Positions 7,572 through 16,633 of a DNA stretch of 64,000 nt are shown piece by piece (within the stretch, counting starts at the first letter, position 1; each line of letters begins with the position of its first letter). The position numbers were made by a program, and so were the translations under genes. Under the pieces are notes generated by a model. That model saw only the letters and a list, made by a program, of their open reading frames with translations. It did no database searches and was not told the DNA's origin. Source of the stretch: Flavihumibacter soli (GTDB lineage Bacteria; Bacteroidota; Bacteroidia; Sphingobacteriales; Sphingobacteriaceae); assembly GCF_010692725.1 (NCBI RefSeq), contig NZ_JAAFZB010000094.1, positions 62,001-126,000 of the forward strand, in the 5' to 3' direction.

Positions 7572-10097
7572 TTATCCAAACAAATATTTAGAAAGATATT
7601 TCCCGGTCTTATTACCCCTCCTTTTACCTAATGCCGCAGGCGGCCCCTCAAACTCCACATTGCCGCCCTGGTCACCCGCGCCGGGACCAATATCAATAAC
7701 CCAGTCGCTCTCAGCAATGACATGCATATCGTGTTCGACCATGATAACCGTGTTGCCGGCGTCAACCAGCCTGTTTAGCTGAGTGATCAGCCGCTCGACA
7801 TCGGAAGGGTGCAGCCCTGTAGTGGGCTCATCGAGGATATACAGGGTGTTGCCATGCTGCGTTCTTTGCAGTTCGGTAGCCAGCTTGATCCGCTGGGCTT
7901 CGCCGCCGGAGAGCTCTGGAGCCGGCTGACCCAGGCGGATGTAACTGAGTCCGACCTCCTGGACAACTGCCAGTGCGCGGGAAACAGCGGGTTCCTTATC
8001 GAAGAATAATAAAGCATCGTCAACGGTCATACTTAAGACTTCAGCGATGTTCTTATTCTTGTATTTTACTTCGAGGGTCTTCGCATTAAAGCGGGTACCG
8101 CCACAGGTCGGGCAGGGCGTATAAACGCTGGGCAGAAACAAGAGCTCTACCATGACAAAACCTTCGCCTTCGCAGTGCGGACAGCGCCCTTTGACTACGT
8201 TAAAGGAGAATCGCCCGGCATCATACTTACGCGCCTTTGCTTCCGGGGTGGCGGCAAATAACCTGCGTACATGATCGAACAAGCCGGTATAGGTAGCCAG
8301 GTTGGAACGAGGGGTCCGGCCTATCGGTTTCTGATCGACCACGACAAGCCGTTTGATGGCTTCCATGCCGCCGCTGATACTGCCTCCTACCGGCACCACT
8401 TCTTCCTGTGCCAGCATATCGGCTTCGGTGTCCGGAAGAATATCGACATGCTGGCCGAGCTCCGCTCCTACCAGTTCTACCAGGGCCTGGCTGACAAGAC
8501 TGCTTTTCCCGGAACCCGAAACACCGGTTACCGAGGTCATGACCCCCAGCGGAAAGGAAATGTCCAGGTTATGCAGGTTGTTACGGGTGATCTTTTCCAG
8601 CTTCAGCCAGTTCGATGGCTCGCGGTACTCGGTTTTTTGGGTCTCCGGTCTGTCGAAAAGGTAATGCCGGGTCAGGGAGTTCTTAACGCCTTTTAATCCT
8701 TCCGGTAATCCGCTGTAAAGTACCTGCCCGCCCAGTTCACCGGCGGCGGGACCAACGTCTACGATCCAGTCCGCCTGGCGGATCACGTCCAGCTCGTGCT
8801 CAACGATGAACAGGGAGTTACCGGATGCCTTCAGTTTATTTAAAGCCCGCAGCAGTGCCTCGGTATCGGCCGGGTGCAAACCAGCAGAAGGCTCATCCAG
8901 CACATAGACGACGCCGAATAAGTTTGAGCGAACCTGTGTGGCCAGTCTCAGTCGCTGCAACTCTCCCGGCGAAAGCGTGGGCGTGCTTCTCTCTATCGTC
9001 AGGTAGCCCAGGCCTAGGTCCAGCATGACGGATACCCGCGCAAGGAAATCTGCGGCGATCCTTTGTGCGACAATCGTCTTTTCGGGATGCCCTGCATCGG
9101 ACGATCTGCCGCCGGATCCATAGGGTTCAAAGATCTTATACAGTTCGAGCAGCGGTATGCGGGAGATATCCGCAATATCATAGCCGGCAAACTTCACGGA
9201 CAGAGACTCCCGGCGTAATCGTTTACCATGACAAACAGGACATTCGTTGCCCAGCATATATTTTGCCACCCGCTTCTTCATCAGCTGGCTCTGCGTATTG
9301 GCGAATGTGTGCAGCACATAGCGCCGCACCCCGGTAAAGGTGCCCATATAATCAGGCTGCCGCTTTTGTTTGATCTTCCGCTGAACCTCCTCGATGTTGT
9401 AACCCGCGTAGACAGGAACAACCGGCTGCTCATCCGTGAACAGGATCCAGTCGCGGTCCTTCTGGGGCAGATCACGCCAGGGCGTATCGATGTCATAGCC
9501 CATCGTTGTTAAAATATCCCGCTGATTTTGTCCCTGCCATGCGCTCGGCCAGGCAGCGATGGCACGCTCGCGGATGGTAAGCGAATCGTCGGGAACCATT
9601 GACCGCTCCGTTACTTCGTAAACCCGGCCCAGGCCATGGCATTTGGGGCAGGCACCCTCGGGTGTATTGGGCGAAAAGGATTCGGCATAGATGATGCCCT
9701 GCCCCTCCGGGTAATCTCCCGCCCGGGAGTAGAGCATCCTTAATAAATTGGATAAAGTGGTCACGCTTCCGACGCTGGAACGCGTAGATACCGAGCCGCG
9801 ATGCTGCTGCAAGGCCACTGCGGGCGGTAAACCTTCGATCTCGTCGACTTCCGGAATGGCCATTTGGTTAAATAATCGCCGGGCATAGGGCGAAACAGAC
9901 TCCAGGTAGCGGCGCTGCGCTTCTGCATAAAGCGTGTCAAAGGCTAAGGATGATTTCCCGGATCCGGAAACACCTGTAAATACGACCAACGCATCCCGCG
10001 GTATGTCGAGATCGACGTTCTTCAGGTTGTGTACACGGGCGCCGCGTACTTTCACATAATTGGATTGGGATTTGGGGATTTGGGGATTAGCGGACAT
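7572..10097 (-). CDS. UvrA-like ABC ATPase lacking the UvrB-binding domain (UvrA2 type)
   Basis: An 841-aa UvrA paralogue with two ABC ATPase modules. Module 1 has Walker [10 protein letters not shown] near residue 42, signature LSPGELQRL and Walker [15 protein letters not shown]. Module 2 has [18 protein letters not shown] and [13 protein letters not shown]. Zinc-binding pairs CPKC, CPVC, CPHC and CPTC are intact. Compared with canonical UvrA (~940 aa), the chain passes almost directly from [11 protein letters not shown] to [14 protein letters not shown], so the UvrB-binding domain is missing. It therefore probably does not load UvrB; UvrA2-type proteins are linked to tolerance of DNA-damaging agents or self-resistance. 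The first residues ([13 protein letters not shown]) are encoded by the GGATTTGGGGATT repeat, so the real start may be slightly further in. Confidence 0.9.
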   Translation of the reverse strand: MSANPQIPKSQSNYVKVRGARVHNLKNVDLDIPRDALVVFTGVSGSGKSSLAFDTLYAEAQRRYLESVSPYARRLFNQMAIPEVDEIEGLPPAVALQQHRGSVSTRSSVGSVTTLSNLLRMLYSRAGDYPEGQGIIYAESFSPNTPEGACPKCHGLGRVYEVTERSMVPDDSLTIRERAIAAWPSAWQGQNQRDILTTMGYDIDTPWRDLPQKDRDWILFTDEQPVVPVYAGYNIEEVQRKIKQKRQPDYMGTFTGVRRYVLHTFANTQSQLMKKRVAKYMLGNECPVCHGKRLRRESLSVKFAGYDIADISRIPLLELYKIFEPYGSGGRSSDAGHPEKTIVAQRIAADFLARVSVMLDLGLGYLTIERSTPTLSPGELQRLRLATQVRSNLFGVVYVLDEPSAGLHPADTEALLRALNKLKASGNSLFIVEHELDVIRQADWIVDVGPAAGELGGQVLYSGLPEGLKGVKNSLTRHYLFDRPETQKTEYREPSNWLKLEKITRNNLHNLDISFPLGVMTSVTGVSGSGKSSLVSQALVELVGAELGQHVDILPDTEADMLAQEEVVPVGGSISGGMEAIKRLVVVDQKPIGRTPRSNLATYTGLFDHVRRLFAATPEAKARKYDAGRFSFNVVKGRCPHCEGEGFVMVELLFLPSVYTPCPTCGGTRFNAKTLEVKYKNKNIAEVLSMTVDDALLFFDKEPAVSRALAVVQEVGLSYIRLGQPAPELSGGEAQRIKLATELQRTQHGNTLYILDEPTTGLHPSDVERLITQLNRLVDAGNTVIMVEHDMHVIAESDWVIDIGPGAGDQGGNVEFEGPPAALGKRRGNKTGKYLSKYLFG

Positions 10098-10175
10098 TCT
10101 TGTTGAACAGCAGAGGCTAGCAACTGTTTATTGGGATTTGATCCGGATTAACGGATTTGGGGATTAACGGATTCA
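10055..10175. repeat. Degenerate GGATTTGGGGATTAACGGA repeats over the uvrA2 start
   Basis: Units of GGATTTGGGGATT and GGATTAACGGA recur at 10062-10090 and 10130-10172. The first group lies inside the 5' end of the uvrA2 gene and encodes its N-terminal residues. The remaining 10176-10392 region shows no gene beyond the promoter listed below. Confidence 0.6.
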
Positions 10176-10342
10176 TGATGAAGAGCAATTAGCTGGATTC
10201 AGGAATTTGGGAACCCATCGGACATTCCGGAATTGTCAGCGGACAGGGCAATCAGGGCCATATAATGAACAGTGGTAAACTTTCGTGGAAAGGAGGTGTT
10301 GAGTTTAATAGATACAAGCTCTGAAATAAGAAACACTAACAC

Positions 10343-10350
10343 TACGTTTG
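10343..10350 (+). promoter_or_regulatory. Candidate -7 promoter element for the PAS kinase gene
   Basis: TACGTTTG fits TAnnTTTG exactly, 42 bp before the ATG at 10393. No clear -33 TTTG was found at the expected 18-23 bp distance, so confidence is modest. Confidence 0.35.
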
Positions 10351-10392
10351 AGGGATCTGCAATTTTTACATATCCTGATCTAAATCACAAAG

Positions 10393-11466
10393 ATGGCAGA
10401 AGCTGATAAGAATATTAAGAGACTGACAAAGCTGAATGATGAACTGGAGAATTATTTCAGGAATACCATTATCCCTCAACTATTTGTAGACGGCGATCTT
10501 ATCTTACGCAAGTTCACTCCCCCGGCTATGATGCAGTTCAATCTGGCCGATGAAGACATAGGGAAACCAATCTCGGAAATAAAGGAAAACTTCCGTTATC
10601 CGAGCATAGCTGATAATATCCAGCAAGTGATCGAGAGCAAGGAGATCCGTGAAAAAGAGATCCAGACAACTGACTTCCGATGGTATCAGATGAACATTAT
10701 ACCTTATGTCGAACTGGTTAATGACAAGGCAAACGGCGTAATTATCACTTTTGTGGAAATTACAGTTCGGATCAAAGATTTGAAAGAGCAGGAGAAATTA
10801 ATATCTGAACACGAGATCCTGCTTGATACCATTTCACACGATTTCAAGACCCCACTTACCAGCCTGGCCTTATCAGTTGGTCGTTTGAAGAAAATGTCCA
10901 AAGCCGATTCTCCGGATTTCCTGCCGATCTTGGATATTGTGGATAACGGCATCCGGAAAATGCAAAATATCATTCAGGAATTAACTGCTTCCCGCCAGGA
11001 AGAACATAAGTACAAGGCAGAAGAAGAACTCCTGAATTTCGAACATATCCTGGAGGATGTACGGCTTACCCTCAGGGACCTTATTAAGGAATCAGATGCA
11101 TCCATTAAGATAGATATCGGGGTTTCGGAATTAACCTATTCCAGAAGAAAACTGCGCAGTATCATATATAACCTGGTGAGCAATGCTATAAAATTCAGGT
11201 CGCCGGACCGGAAGCCTGTAATAAACATTTCTACAGTAAAGGAAGATGACTTTATTTTAATTTCGGTAAAGGATAATGGTATTGGTATGGAATCATCCAC
11301 GCTGGACTCTATATTTTCGAAATATTTCCGAAAGGACAAAAAGATTGAGGGTTCAGGGATAGGCCTCTATCTAGTTAGAGAGATCGTGAATAATTCGGGG
11401 GGACGCATTACCGCTGAAAGCCGGCCCGGAGAAGGCTCTGAGTTTAAGGTTTATCTAAAGGCATGA
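10393..11466 (+). CDS. PAS-domain sensor histidine kinase, soluble, orphan
   Basis: A 357-aa kinase without membrane segments. Residues ~18-128 form a PAS domain (IIPQLFVDGDLILRKFTPPA), of the kind seen in CheB/CheR-PAS fusion proteins. A short coiled coil (IKDLKEQEKLISEHE) leads to the HisKA domain with phospho-acceptor His149 in the H-box SHDFKTPL. The HATPase domain follows, with N-box YNLVSNAIKF, G1 box DNGIGM and G2 box GSGIGLYLV. No response regulator gene is adjacent and there is no receiver domain, so its partner is encoded elsewhere. The cytosolic PAS suggests an intracellular redox, light or ligand signal. Confidence 0.9.
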   Translation: MAEADKNIKRLTKLNDELENYFRNTIIPQLFVDGDLILRKFTPPAMMQFNLADEDIGKPISEIKENFRYPSIADNIQQVIESKEIREKEIQTTDFRWYQMNIIPYVELVNDKANGVIITFVEITVRIKDLKEQEKLISEHEILLDTISHDFKTPLTSLALSVGRLKKMSKADSPDFLPILDIVDNGIRKMQNIIQELTASRQEEHKYKAEEELLNFEHILEDVRLTLRDLIKESDASIKIDIGVSELTYSRRKLRSIIYNLVSNAIKFRSPDRKPVINISTVKEDDFILISVKDNGIGMESSTLDSIFSKYFRKDKKIEGSGIGLYLVREIVNNSGGRITAESRPGEGSEFKVYLKA

Positions 11467-11573
11467 AAGAGAACGGAGCCTTAAACTTCAGCCGGAAGAG
11501 ACTTCCCCACAGCTGACGTGGTATCATGGAACAGGATCGGATCAGGGCTTCGCTAAACTCGCAGACATAGAGT

Positions 11574-12566
11574 TTACCTTGCCGCAATTACCTCCTGCCC
11601 TATTTTATTATACTTGTTACGATACTCAATAGGCGTCAGCCCTGTGAACTTCTTAAAAATAGTCCGAAATGCCTTTGTGTCGGTATAGCCGATATCATAC
11701 ATCACTTCGTTGATATTTTTCCGGCTGGTTTCGAAACGTTTCTTTGCGGACTCAACCTTCACCCGGATAATATATTCGAGGACGGAATTATTCGTTGCTA
11801 GTTTAAAGCGCCTTTCAAAACTCCGCCTGCCAACTGCAACCGCGCTGGCCAGTTCATCGATGGTGATCTTATCCCGGACGTTATTTTCGATAAACTCCTG
11901 AGCTTTCTTCACGACTTCGTCGCTGTGATTTTTCTGACCCTTAAACATGGCAAAGGTGGCCTGGCTGTCGCGGTCGATGTCGATAGCGAAATATTTGGAG
12001 GCCAGTATCGCGGTTTCCCGGTCGGTATATTTCTCGACCAGGTGCAAGAGCAGGTTCCAGTATGACTGCGCACCCCCGCTCGAATAGATCCGGCCTTCCT
12101 CGGTGATAATGCTTCCATCCACCACCTCTACTTTCGGGAACATTTCCCGGAACTCGTCCTGGAAGCCCCAGTGAGTAGAACATTTTTTGCCGTCCAGCAA
12201 ACCTGTTGAGGCGAGCAGGAAGGCGCCCACACACAGGGAAGCTACTTCGGCACCTTTGCGGTATTGTTCCGATATCCAGGGCAGGAAATCCCGGTTCCGG
12301 GCGATCGCATCCTTCATATCTCCGAACAGGGCGGGTATCACAATAAGATCTGTGCTCTCAACATCCTGCAAAAGCCGGCTTGTGTTCACAGAATACATCC
12401 CCTCGTTCAGATTCACCTGCCTGCTCAGACCCACCAGTTCCACATCGAACAAGGGCTTTCTGCCCGACACAGCCATAAACTGGTTTACCGCCAGGAACAA
12501 ATATTGCGGATCTGCAATGGCCTGCATCACAGAACTTTCCGGAACAAGAATGCTTACTCTTTTCAT
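11574..12566 (-). CDS. GlxA-type transcriptional regulator (DJ-1/PfpI-like domain + AraC HTH)
   Basis: A 330-aa regulator. Residues 1-~190 are a DJ-1/PfpI (class I amidotransferase-like) domain with the nucleophile-elbow-like SLCVGAFLLASTGLLDG and THWGFQDEF segments. Residues ~225-325 are an AraC DNA-binding domain with two HTH motifs (ITIDELASAVAVGRRSFERRF and NINEVMYDIGYTDTKAFRTIF). It is divergent from the VOC gene at 12690, separated by 123 bp, so that gene is its probable target. A second VOC copy at 16229 carries the same upstream sequence and may be co-regulated. A frameshifted fragment of a related gene lies at 7478-7565. Confidence 0.9.
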   Translation of the reverse strand: MKRVSILVPESSVMQAIADPQYLFLAVNQFMAVSGRKPLFDVELVGLSRQVNLNEGMYSVNTSRLLQDVESTDLIVIPALFGDMKDAIARNRDFLPWISEQYRKGAEVASLCVGAFLLASTGLLDGKKCSTHWGFQDEFREMFPKVEVVDGSIITEEGRIYSSGGAQSYWNLLLHLVEKYTDRETAILASKYFAIDIDRDSQATFAMFKGQKNHSDEVVKKAQEFIENNVRDKITIDELASAVAVGRRSFERRFKLATNNSVLEYIIRVKVESAKKRFETSRKNINEVMYDIGYTDTKAFRTIFKKFTGLTPIEYRNKYNKIGQEVIAAR

Positions 12567-12595
12567 AATATCTGAATGACAACCTAAAGTTAGAA

Positions 12596-12633
12596 CATTT
12601 GTCGTAATACACCCTTTTGTTGACGCTTTTACA
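12596..12633 (+). promoter_or_regulatory. Conserved upstream element of VOC cassette, copy A
   Basis: The block TTGTCGTAATA-C-ACCCTTTTG and TTGACGC(T)TTTACAC is nearly identical to 16134-16171 upstream of the second VOC gene, whereas the next ~30 bp differ. Both copies then have a -7-like CATCTTTG 25-30 bp before the ATG. Retention in both copies suggests an operator, most likely for the adjacent GlxA-type regulator. Confidence 0.45.
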
Positions 12634-12689
12634 CAGGAGGCATCTCAGATTTCTGCGCCATCTTTGTATATCAACCAATAACGTAAGAA

Positions 12690-13097
12690 ATGGCAAAGAA
12701 AATCTTTATTAATCTGCCGGTTGCAGATCTGCAAAAGGCACTGACCTTTTACAAAGCGGTCGGGTTTGCGAACAATCTCCAGTTCACAGATGAAACAGCA
12801 GCCTGTATGGTGCTGTCTGATGAGATCTATGTGATGTTATTAACGCATCCCAAATTCAATGAATTCACGAAGAAGGAAATAGGCGATACTGCCAGGACGG
12901 CTTCCGTGATCCATACCCTGTCTTTAGACAGCAATGCCGAAGTAAATACAATGGTTGGAAAAGCTATTGATGCCGGCGGTATCGAACCTTCCGAGCCAAG
13001 AGATTACGGTTTTATGCAGTCGCGAAGCTTTGAAGACCTGGATGGACATCTTTGGGGTGTTAATTATATGGACCTGAGCAAGCTTCCGCAGCAATAA
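12690..13097 (+). CDS. VOC-family (glyoxalase/bleomycin-resistance fold) protein, copy A
   Basis: A 135-aa single-domain VOC protein (beta-alpha-beta-beta-beta repeats). It starts KIFINLPVADLQKALTFYKAVGF and ends in SFEDLDGHLWGVNYMDL. In the family and in copy B the end reads DPDGHLWEVFYM, where Glu is the C-terminal metal ligand; here it is Gly123, so metal binding may be lost. It is 8 bp upstream of the PhnB-like gene and divergent from the GlxA-type regulator. A near-copy lies at 16229-16633. Substrate unknown. Confidence 0.85.
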   Translation: MAKKIFINLPVADLQKALTFYKAVGFANNLQFTDETAACMVLSDEIYVMLLTHPKFNEFTKKEIGDTARTASVIHTLSLDSNAEVNTMVGKAIDAGGIEPSEPRDYGFMQSRSFEDLDGHLWGVNYMDLSKLPQQ

Positions 13098-13105
13098 TTA
13101 GAAGA

Positions 13106-13519
13106 ATGACACAGCTGAGTCCCTACCTCACATTCAACGGGAACTGTCGTGAAGCAATGTCGTTTTACCAGAAATGCCTTGGCGGGGAACTGGAGCTGCA
13201 AAGTATAGCCGATTCGCCAATGGCGTGCCACCTGCCAAAAGGAATGCGGGAATGTATTCTGCATGCCACGCTCACAAGTGATCATGTCATCCTGATGGGA
13301 TCAGATATCGCACCTCAAGCCTTATTCAGGGGCAATGCGAATTCGATGATCCTCACGTTTAACAGCGAAGAAGAAATCCGGAAGACATATGCCCAACTGG
13401 CAAATGGCAGTGAGGTATTACAGCCCCTGGAATTTACGTTCCGGGGAGCATTATTCGGCAATCTTACGGATAAGTACGGCAACCATTGGTTGTTCAACTT
13501 TCTGGATAAGTCAGCGTAG
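13106..13519 (+). CDS. PhnB-like VOC protein
   Basis: A 137-aa VOC protein of the PhnB/3-demethylubiquinone methyltransferase-like class: LSPYLTFNGNCREAMSFYQ at the N-terminus and GALFGNLTDKYGNHWLFNF at the C-terminus are typical. It probably forms an operon with the preceding VOC gene (8-bp gap). No phn genes are nearby, and proteins of this class are often annotated without a proven reaction. A deletion-shortened copy follows the second VOC gene at 16633. Confidence 0.85.
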   Translation: MTQLSPYLTFNGNCREAMSFYQKCLGGELELQSIADSPMACHLPKGMRECILHATLTSDHVILMGSDIAPQALFRGNANSMILTFNSEEEIRKTYAQLANGSEVLQPLEFTFRGALFGNLTDKYGNHWLFNFLDKSA

Positions 13520-13550
13520 CGTCGAATTTGTATTTTCTACCACAGATAAC

Positions 13551-13648
13551 ACAGATTCTAAGATCATTGGAAGAATGATAAAACAGGGATGCTAACTTAT
13601 TATTTCACGCAGAGGGCGCAGAGATTAAGACGCAAAGGTCGCAAAGTT
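13551..13648. repeat. Dispersed repeat, copy 1
   Basis: The segment starting CAGATTCTAAGATCATTGG and ending in TTCACGCAGAGG...GTCGCAAAGTTTA recurs almost identically at 15893-16002. The second half is built from GCAGAGG/CGCAAAG units. The two copies bracket the BNR propeller and winged-helix genes, and each copy is attached to one VOC cassette. Confidence 0.75.
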
Positions 13649-13686
13649 TAAATCCAAATGTCAGACATTCTTCCTGTTAATTATTT

Positions 13687-14787
13687 TCAGCATCCGGAAC
13701 TCCCAGCCACAGCATACAATACATTACCGGAAGAATATATCCTGAATACATTTCCAGGGTCACTGACAGAACGATTCCATGTTGTTATAAAGTTAAACTC
13801 GTTCTTATCAATACCGGGAAGAACACTATTCCAGGTTTTACCCATGTCAGATGACCGGAATATGCCATCCGGATGACCAATTATTAAATATTTGCCCATT
13901 TGTTTGATCGATGAAACGGACAAGGAAGGCCGAAGTCCATCGTCAATGGCTTGCCAGGTTTTTCCGCTATCCAATGAAATACGGATCCTTCTGGAATGGG
14001 TTTCTGCGTTGTAGGATATAGCAGCAAATCCACCTTGGATACGCTCGATAGCTATACCCACGCCACCCTCGCTGATTACCCATTGCCAGTGTTCACCATT
14101 GTCTGTCGAACGCATGATACCGTTTTTACCTGTCGCAATGAGAACTCCTTCTGACTCCACGAAGTTCGCTACCCAACCTTCATTTTGTACCTGCTTCCAG
14201 TTTTTCCCTTTGTCGGTAGATTTGTAAAGAGCGTTATTGGAACCGAGGAGTACCGCCCCAGCAGATGTTTCAAAAATAGTATGTGTACAAGTTCTTTCGA
14301 AATTTGTATGTATCGGCAACCAGTTTTTTGCAGCGGGCACCTTTTGATAAATCTGTCCCTGGTGACTGAAGGCCATGGCACCGGAACGGTTGAAAGCAAT
14401 CGAAGCACCTTTTGGATAAGGAACATTCTCTTTTTCCCAAACAGGAGTTGTAAGATCACTCTTACTGTGATACATTACATTTTTTACTTGCAAATAGAGA
14501 TCTGACTCTCCTGCAAAGAAATTAACCGGCTGTTCAACTTCAGGCAGTCCTTCGCTAATGTCCTGCCATGTTTGTCCGCCATCAGCAGATTTGAAAACGA
14601 CGTTTGCTTTGGCAACAGGGATTTTCGCAATTGGCTCTATTAACGACTTATCACGAAGCGTCATGGCTGTAAATGATTTAGCCTCTTCGGTTGTTTTCTC
14701 CCCTGCTTCCTTTTTTTTTGGTTCAAAAGAATTTAGTAGAAATAATATCAGGAGGATGGGCGGAACAAACACAAATGATCTTTTCAT
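13687..14787 (-). CDS. Exported BNR/VPS10-type beta-propeller protein
   Basis: A 366-aa protein from the ATG at 14787, chosen because a signal or anchor sequence begins there (MKRSFVFVPPILLILFLLNS). The frame extends 29 codons upstream, but that stretch lacks export features. Asp-box-like blades recur: FKSADGGQTW, YKSTDKGKNW, MRSTDNGEHW, ISLDSGKTW and FRSSDMGKTW, giving a 6- or 7-bladed propeller like photosystem-stability-factor or sortilin-like proteins. No sialidase FRIP motif is present, so it is unlikely to be an enzyme of that type. It is divergent from a membrane-tethered regulator with 177 bp between starts, suggesting a regulator-target pair. Confidence 0.8.
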   Translation of the reverse strand: MKRSFVFVPPILLILFLLNSFEPKKKEAGEKTTEEAKSFTAMTLRDKSLIEPIAKIPVAKANVVFKSADGGQTWQDISEGLPEVEQPVNFFAGESDLYLQVKNVMYHSKSDLTTPVWEKENVPYPKGASIAFNRSGAMAFSHQGQIYQKVPAAKNWLPIHTNFERTCTHTIFETSAGAVLLGSNNALYKSTDKGKNWKQVQNEGWVANFVESEGVLIATGKNGIMRSTDNGEHWQWVISEGGVGIAIERIQGGFAAISYNAETHSRRIRISLDSGKTWQAIDDGLRPSLSVSSIKQMGKYLIIGHPDGIFRSSDMGKTWNSVLPGIDKNEFNFITTWNRSVSDPGNVFRIYSSGNVLYAVAGSSGC

Positions 14788-14964
14788 TTTTTTAAATTTA
14801 ATTGAACAATTGATTACAAAATTTTGAAACGGCAAGAGGAGCTGTAGAAAGCGTCTCCTTTTTTCATCTATCAAAATTGATTCAGCGAATCTACTTTGAT
14901 ATTTTTCGGCTTGAGAGATCTGGATTGTAAATAAAAATGTAAACTTTGTAAATAAAATCTTGAC

Positions 14965-15858
14965 ATGATGCAGATTAGCAGAGATCTCCCATCCGGGAAG
15001 CGCAAGTACCTCTTCGGAATATTACTGCTTCTGTCTGTCGCTGCAATTTGTGCGGCTTTCAGTATGACCGGCAGTGATGGCTTTGATATTGCCAGGAGGG
15101 AAGTCGTGCTCCGCAGGATCGGAGATGAACTACTCATACAGTCGGGCGACAATACATCAAGGGTTCTTCCGGTAAAAAAGATCGCCGAAAATGAATACCA
15201 GATCAGGTTTGAGAATAAGCTTACCTTTCAACCGGACTCCCTGGTGAATACTACCCGGCGTTTGTTAGCCAAAGACCCTCTTGCACGTGACTATGTAGTT
15301 AACGTTCTGAAGTGCGACAACGCCAGTGTAGCTTATGGATTTGCTATATCAGGAAATAAGAAAGATGATATTGTTCCTTGTAGAGGAAGAGTGCAACCCA
15401 CAGCATGCTACATGATCAACATTAAATTCAAACCGACAGGAATAAATACAGCAAAGAGTGCCTATCTTCTGGGCGGTCTGCCATTATTAGCATTTGTTGG
15501 TTTTATTTTTTTGAGATCAGTTAAGCCGCAGAGACCTTTACCTGACAGTCAGTATACTGACGAGTTCACTTTGGGCTCGGTGTTGTTTGATGCGAAAAAC
15601 CGGAAGCTCATAATAAATGGAAAGACAATAGACCTGACCGGAACTGAAACCCGTGTACTGCGTATTTTCGCTTTGTCTCCCAATGAGACCATTGAAAGAA
15701 TCCGGCTGCAAAAAGAGATCTGGGAAGATGAAGGTGTTATTGTCGGCCGCAGCCTGGATATGTTCATATCAAAACTTAGAAAAAAACTGGAACTTGATCC
15801 GCATATCAAAATTGCTGTTGTACGCGGCAAAGGATATAAGCTTGAGATCAGCTTTTAA
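14965..15858 (+). CDS. Membrane-tethered winged-helix transcriptional regulator
   Basis: A 297-aa protein with two membrane segments (about 15-34 and 166-184), an exported domain of ~130 residues between them, and a C-terminal OmpR/PhoB-type winged helix (about 200-297). The wing helix region contains LTGTETRVLRIFAL, SLDMFISKLRKKL and VRGKGYKLE. No receiver domain exists, so signal must come from the exported domain, which carries Cys117, Cys139 and Cys148 (VPCRGRVQPTACYMI). This is a one-component membrane regulator like ToxR/CadC, but with the DNA-binding domain at the C-terminus. The divergent BNR gene is the obvious candidate target. Two ATGs occur in tandem (14965 and 14968). Confidence 0.85.
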   Translation: MMQISRDLPSGKRKYLFGILLLLSVAAICAAFSMTGSDGFDIARREVVLRRIGDELLIQSGDNTSRVLPVKKIAENEYQIRFENKLTFQPDSLVNTTRRLLAKDPLARDYVVNVLKCDNASVAYGFAISGNKKDDIVPCRGRVQPTACYMINIKFKPTGINTAKSAYLLGGLPLLAFVGFIFLRSVKPQRPLPDSQYTDEFTLGSVLFDAKNRKLIINGKTIDLTGTETRVLRIFALSPNETIERIRLQKEIWEDEGVIVGRSLDMFISKLRKKLELDPHIKIAVVRGKGYKLEISF

Positions 15859-15892
15859 GAAGAATCTCCATTAAATCCCGGCCTTTCTCATT

Positions 15893-16002
15893 ACAGATTC
15901 TAAGATCATTGGAAGAATGATAAAGCAAGGATGCTAACTATAGGAGGCTATTTATTTCACGCAGAGGTCGCAAAGATTAAGACGCCGAGGTCGCAAAGTT
16001 TA
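15893..16002. repeat. Dispersed repeat, copy 2
   Basis: Near-identical to 13551-13648 (CAGATTCTAAGATCATTGG start, GTCGCAAAGTTTA end), with a small insertion in the middle. It is followed by inverted CTTTGCG units near 16055-16075 (GCTTTGCGTTTTCTTATTCA, CTTTGCGTGCCC). Confidence 0.75.
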
Positions 16003-16133
16003 ATAACAGACTCATTGATTTTAGACCGGGGATAGAAAGTTTGACTTTGGGGGCTTTGCGTTTTCTTATTCACTTTGCGTGCCCTTATTAAAATAGCCTT
16101 AGCTTCTTCATCGCTGATAAACTTAATAAGATG

Positions 16134-16171
16134 CATTTGTCGTAATAGACCCTTTTGTTGACGCATTTACA
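16134..16171 (+). promoter_or_regulatory. Conserved upstream element of VOC cassette, copy B
   Basis: Matches 12596-12633 at nearly every base (TTGTCGTAATA-G-ACCCTTTTG, TTGACGC(A)TTTACAC). A -7-like CATCTTTG follows at about 16197-16204. See the copy A entry for interpretation. Confidence 0.45.
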
Positions 16172-16228
16172 CGTAACGCGTTTCGAATTTCCATTCCATC
16201 TTTGTAATATCAATCAATAAATGAAGAA

Positions 16229-16633
16229 ATGGCAAAGAAAATCTTTATCAATCTGCCGGTAGCAGATCTGCAAAGGGCACTGACCTTTTACACAGCGATC
16301 GGGTTTACAAATAACCCCCAATTCACCGATGAAACAGCAGCCTGTATGGTACTGACTGAAGAGATCTATGTGATGTTATTAACGCACCCCAAGTTTAACG
16401 AGTTCACGAAGAAAAAAATTGCTGATACTAACACGACTTCGGTGATCAATTCCCTGTCGGTAGACAGCAGTGAAGAAGTAAATACCGTGGTGCGGAAAGC
16501 TGTTGAAGCCGGGGGTGCAGAACCGGTCGAAGCAAGAGACTATGGTTTTATGCAGCAAAGAAGTTTTGAAGATCCGGATGGTCATCTCTGGGAAGTTTTC
16601 TACATGGACATGACCAAGTTTCCCGGACAATAA
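16229..16633 (+). CDS. VOC-family protein, copy B
   Basis: A 134-aa paralogue of the protein at 12690, identical over most of its length (for example FTDETAACMVL and EIYVMLLTHPKFNEFTKK). It retains the usual VOC end DPDGHLWEVFYMD, with Glu122 as the expected metal ligand, unlike copy A. The stop TAA overlaps the ATG of the decayed PhnB copy (TAATG). The gene with its upstream element and decayed neighbour looks like a duplicate of the 12.6-13.5 kb cassette. Confidence 0.85.
   Translation: MAKKIFINLPVADLQRALTFYTAIGFTNNPQFTDETAACMVLTEEIYVMLLTHPKFNEFTKKKIADTNTTSVINSLSVDSSEEVNTVVRKAVEAGGAEPVEARDYGFMQQRSFEDPDGHLWEVFYMDMTKFPGQ

Noticed and set aside
8271-9512. Long plus-strand frames opposite uvrA2
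   Set aside because: They are shadows of a high-GC conserved gene and show no recognisable motif.
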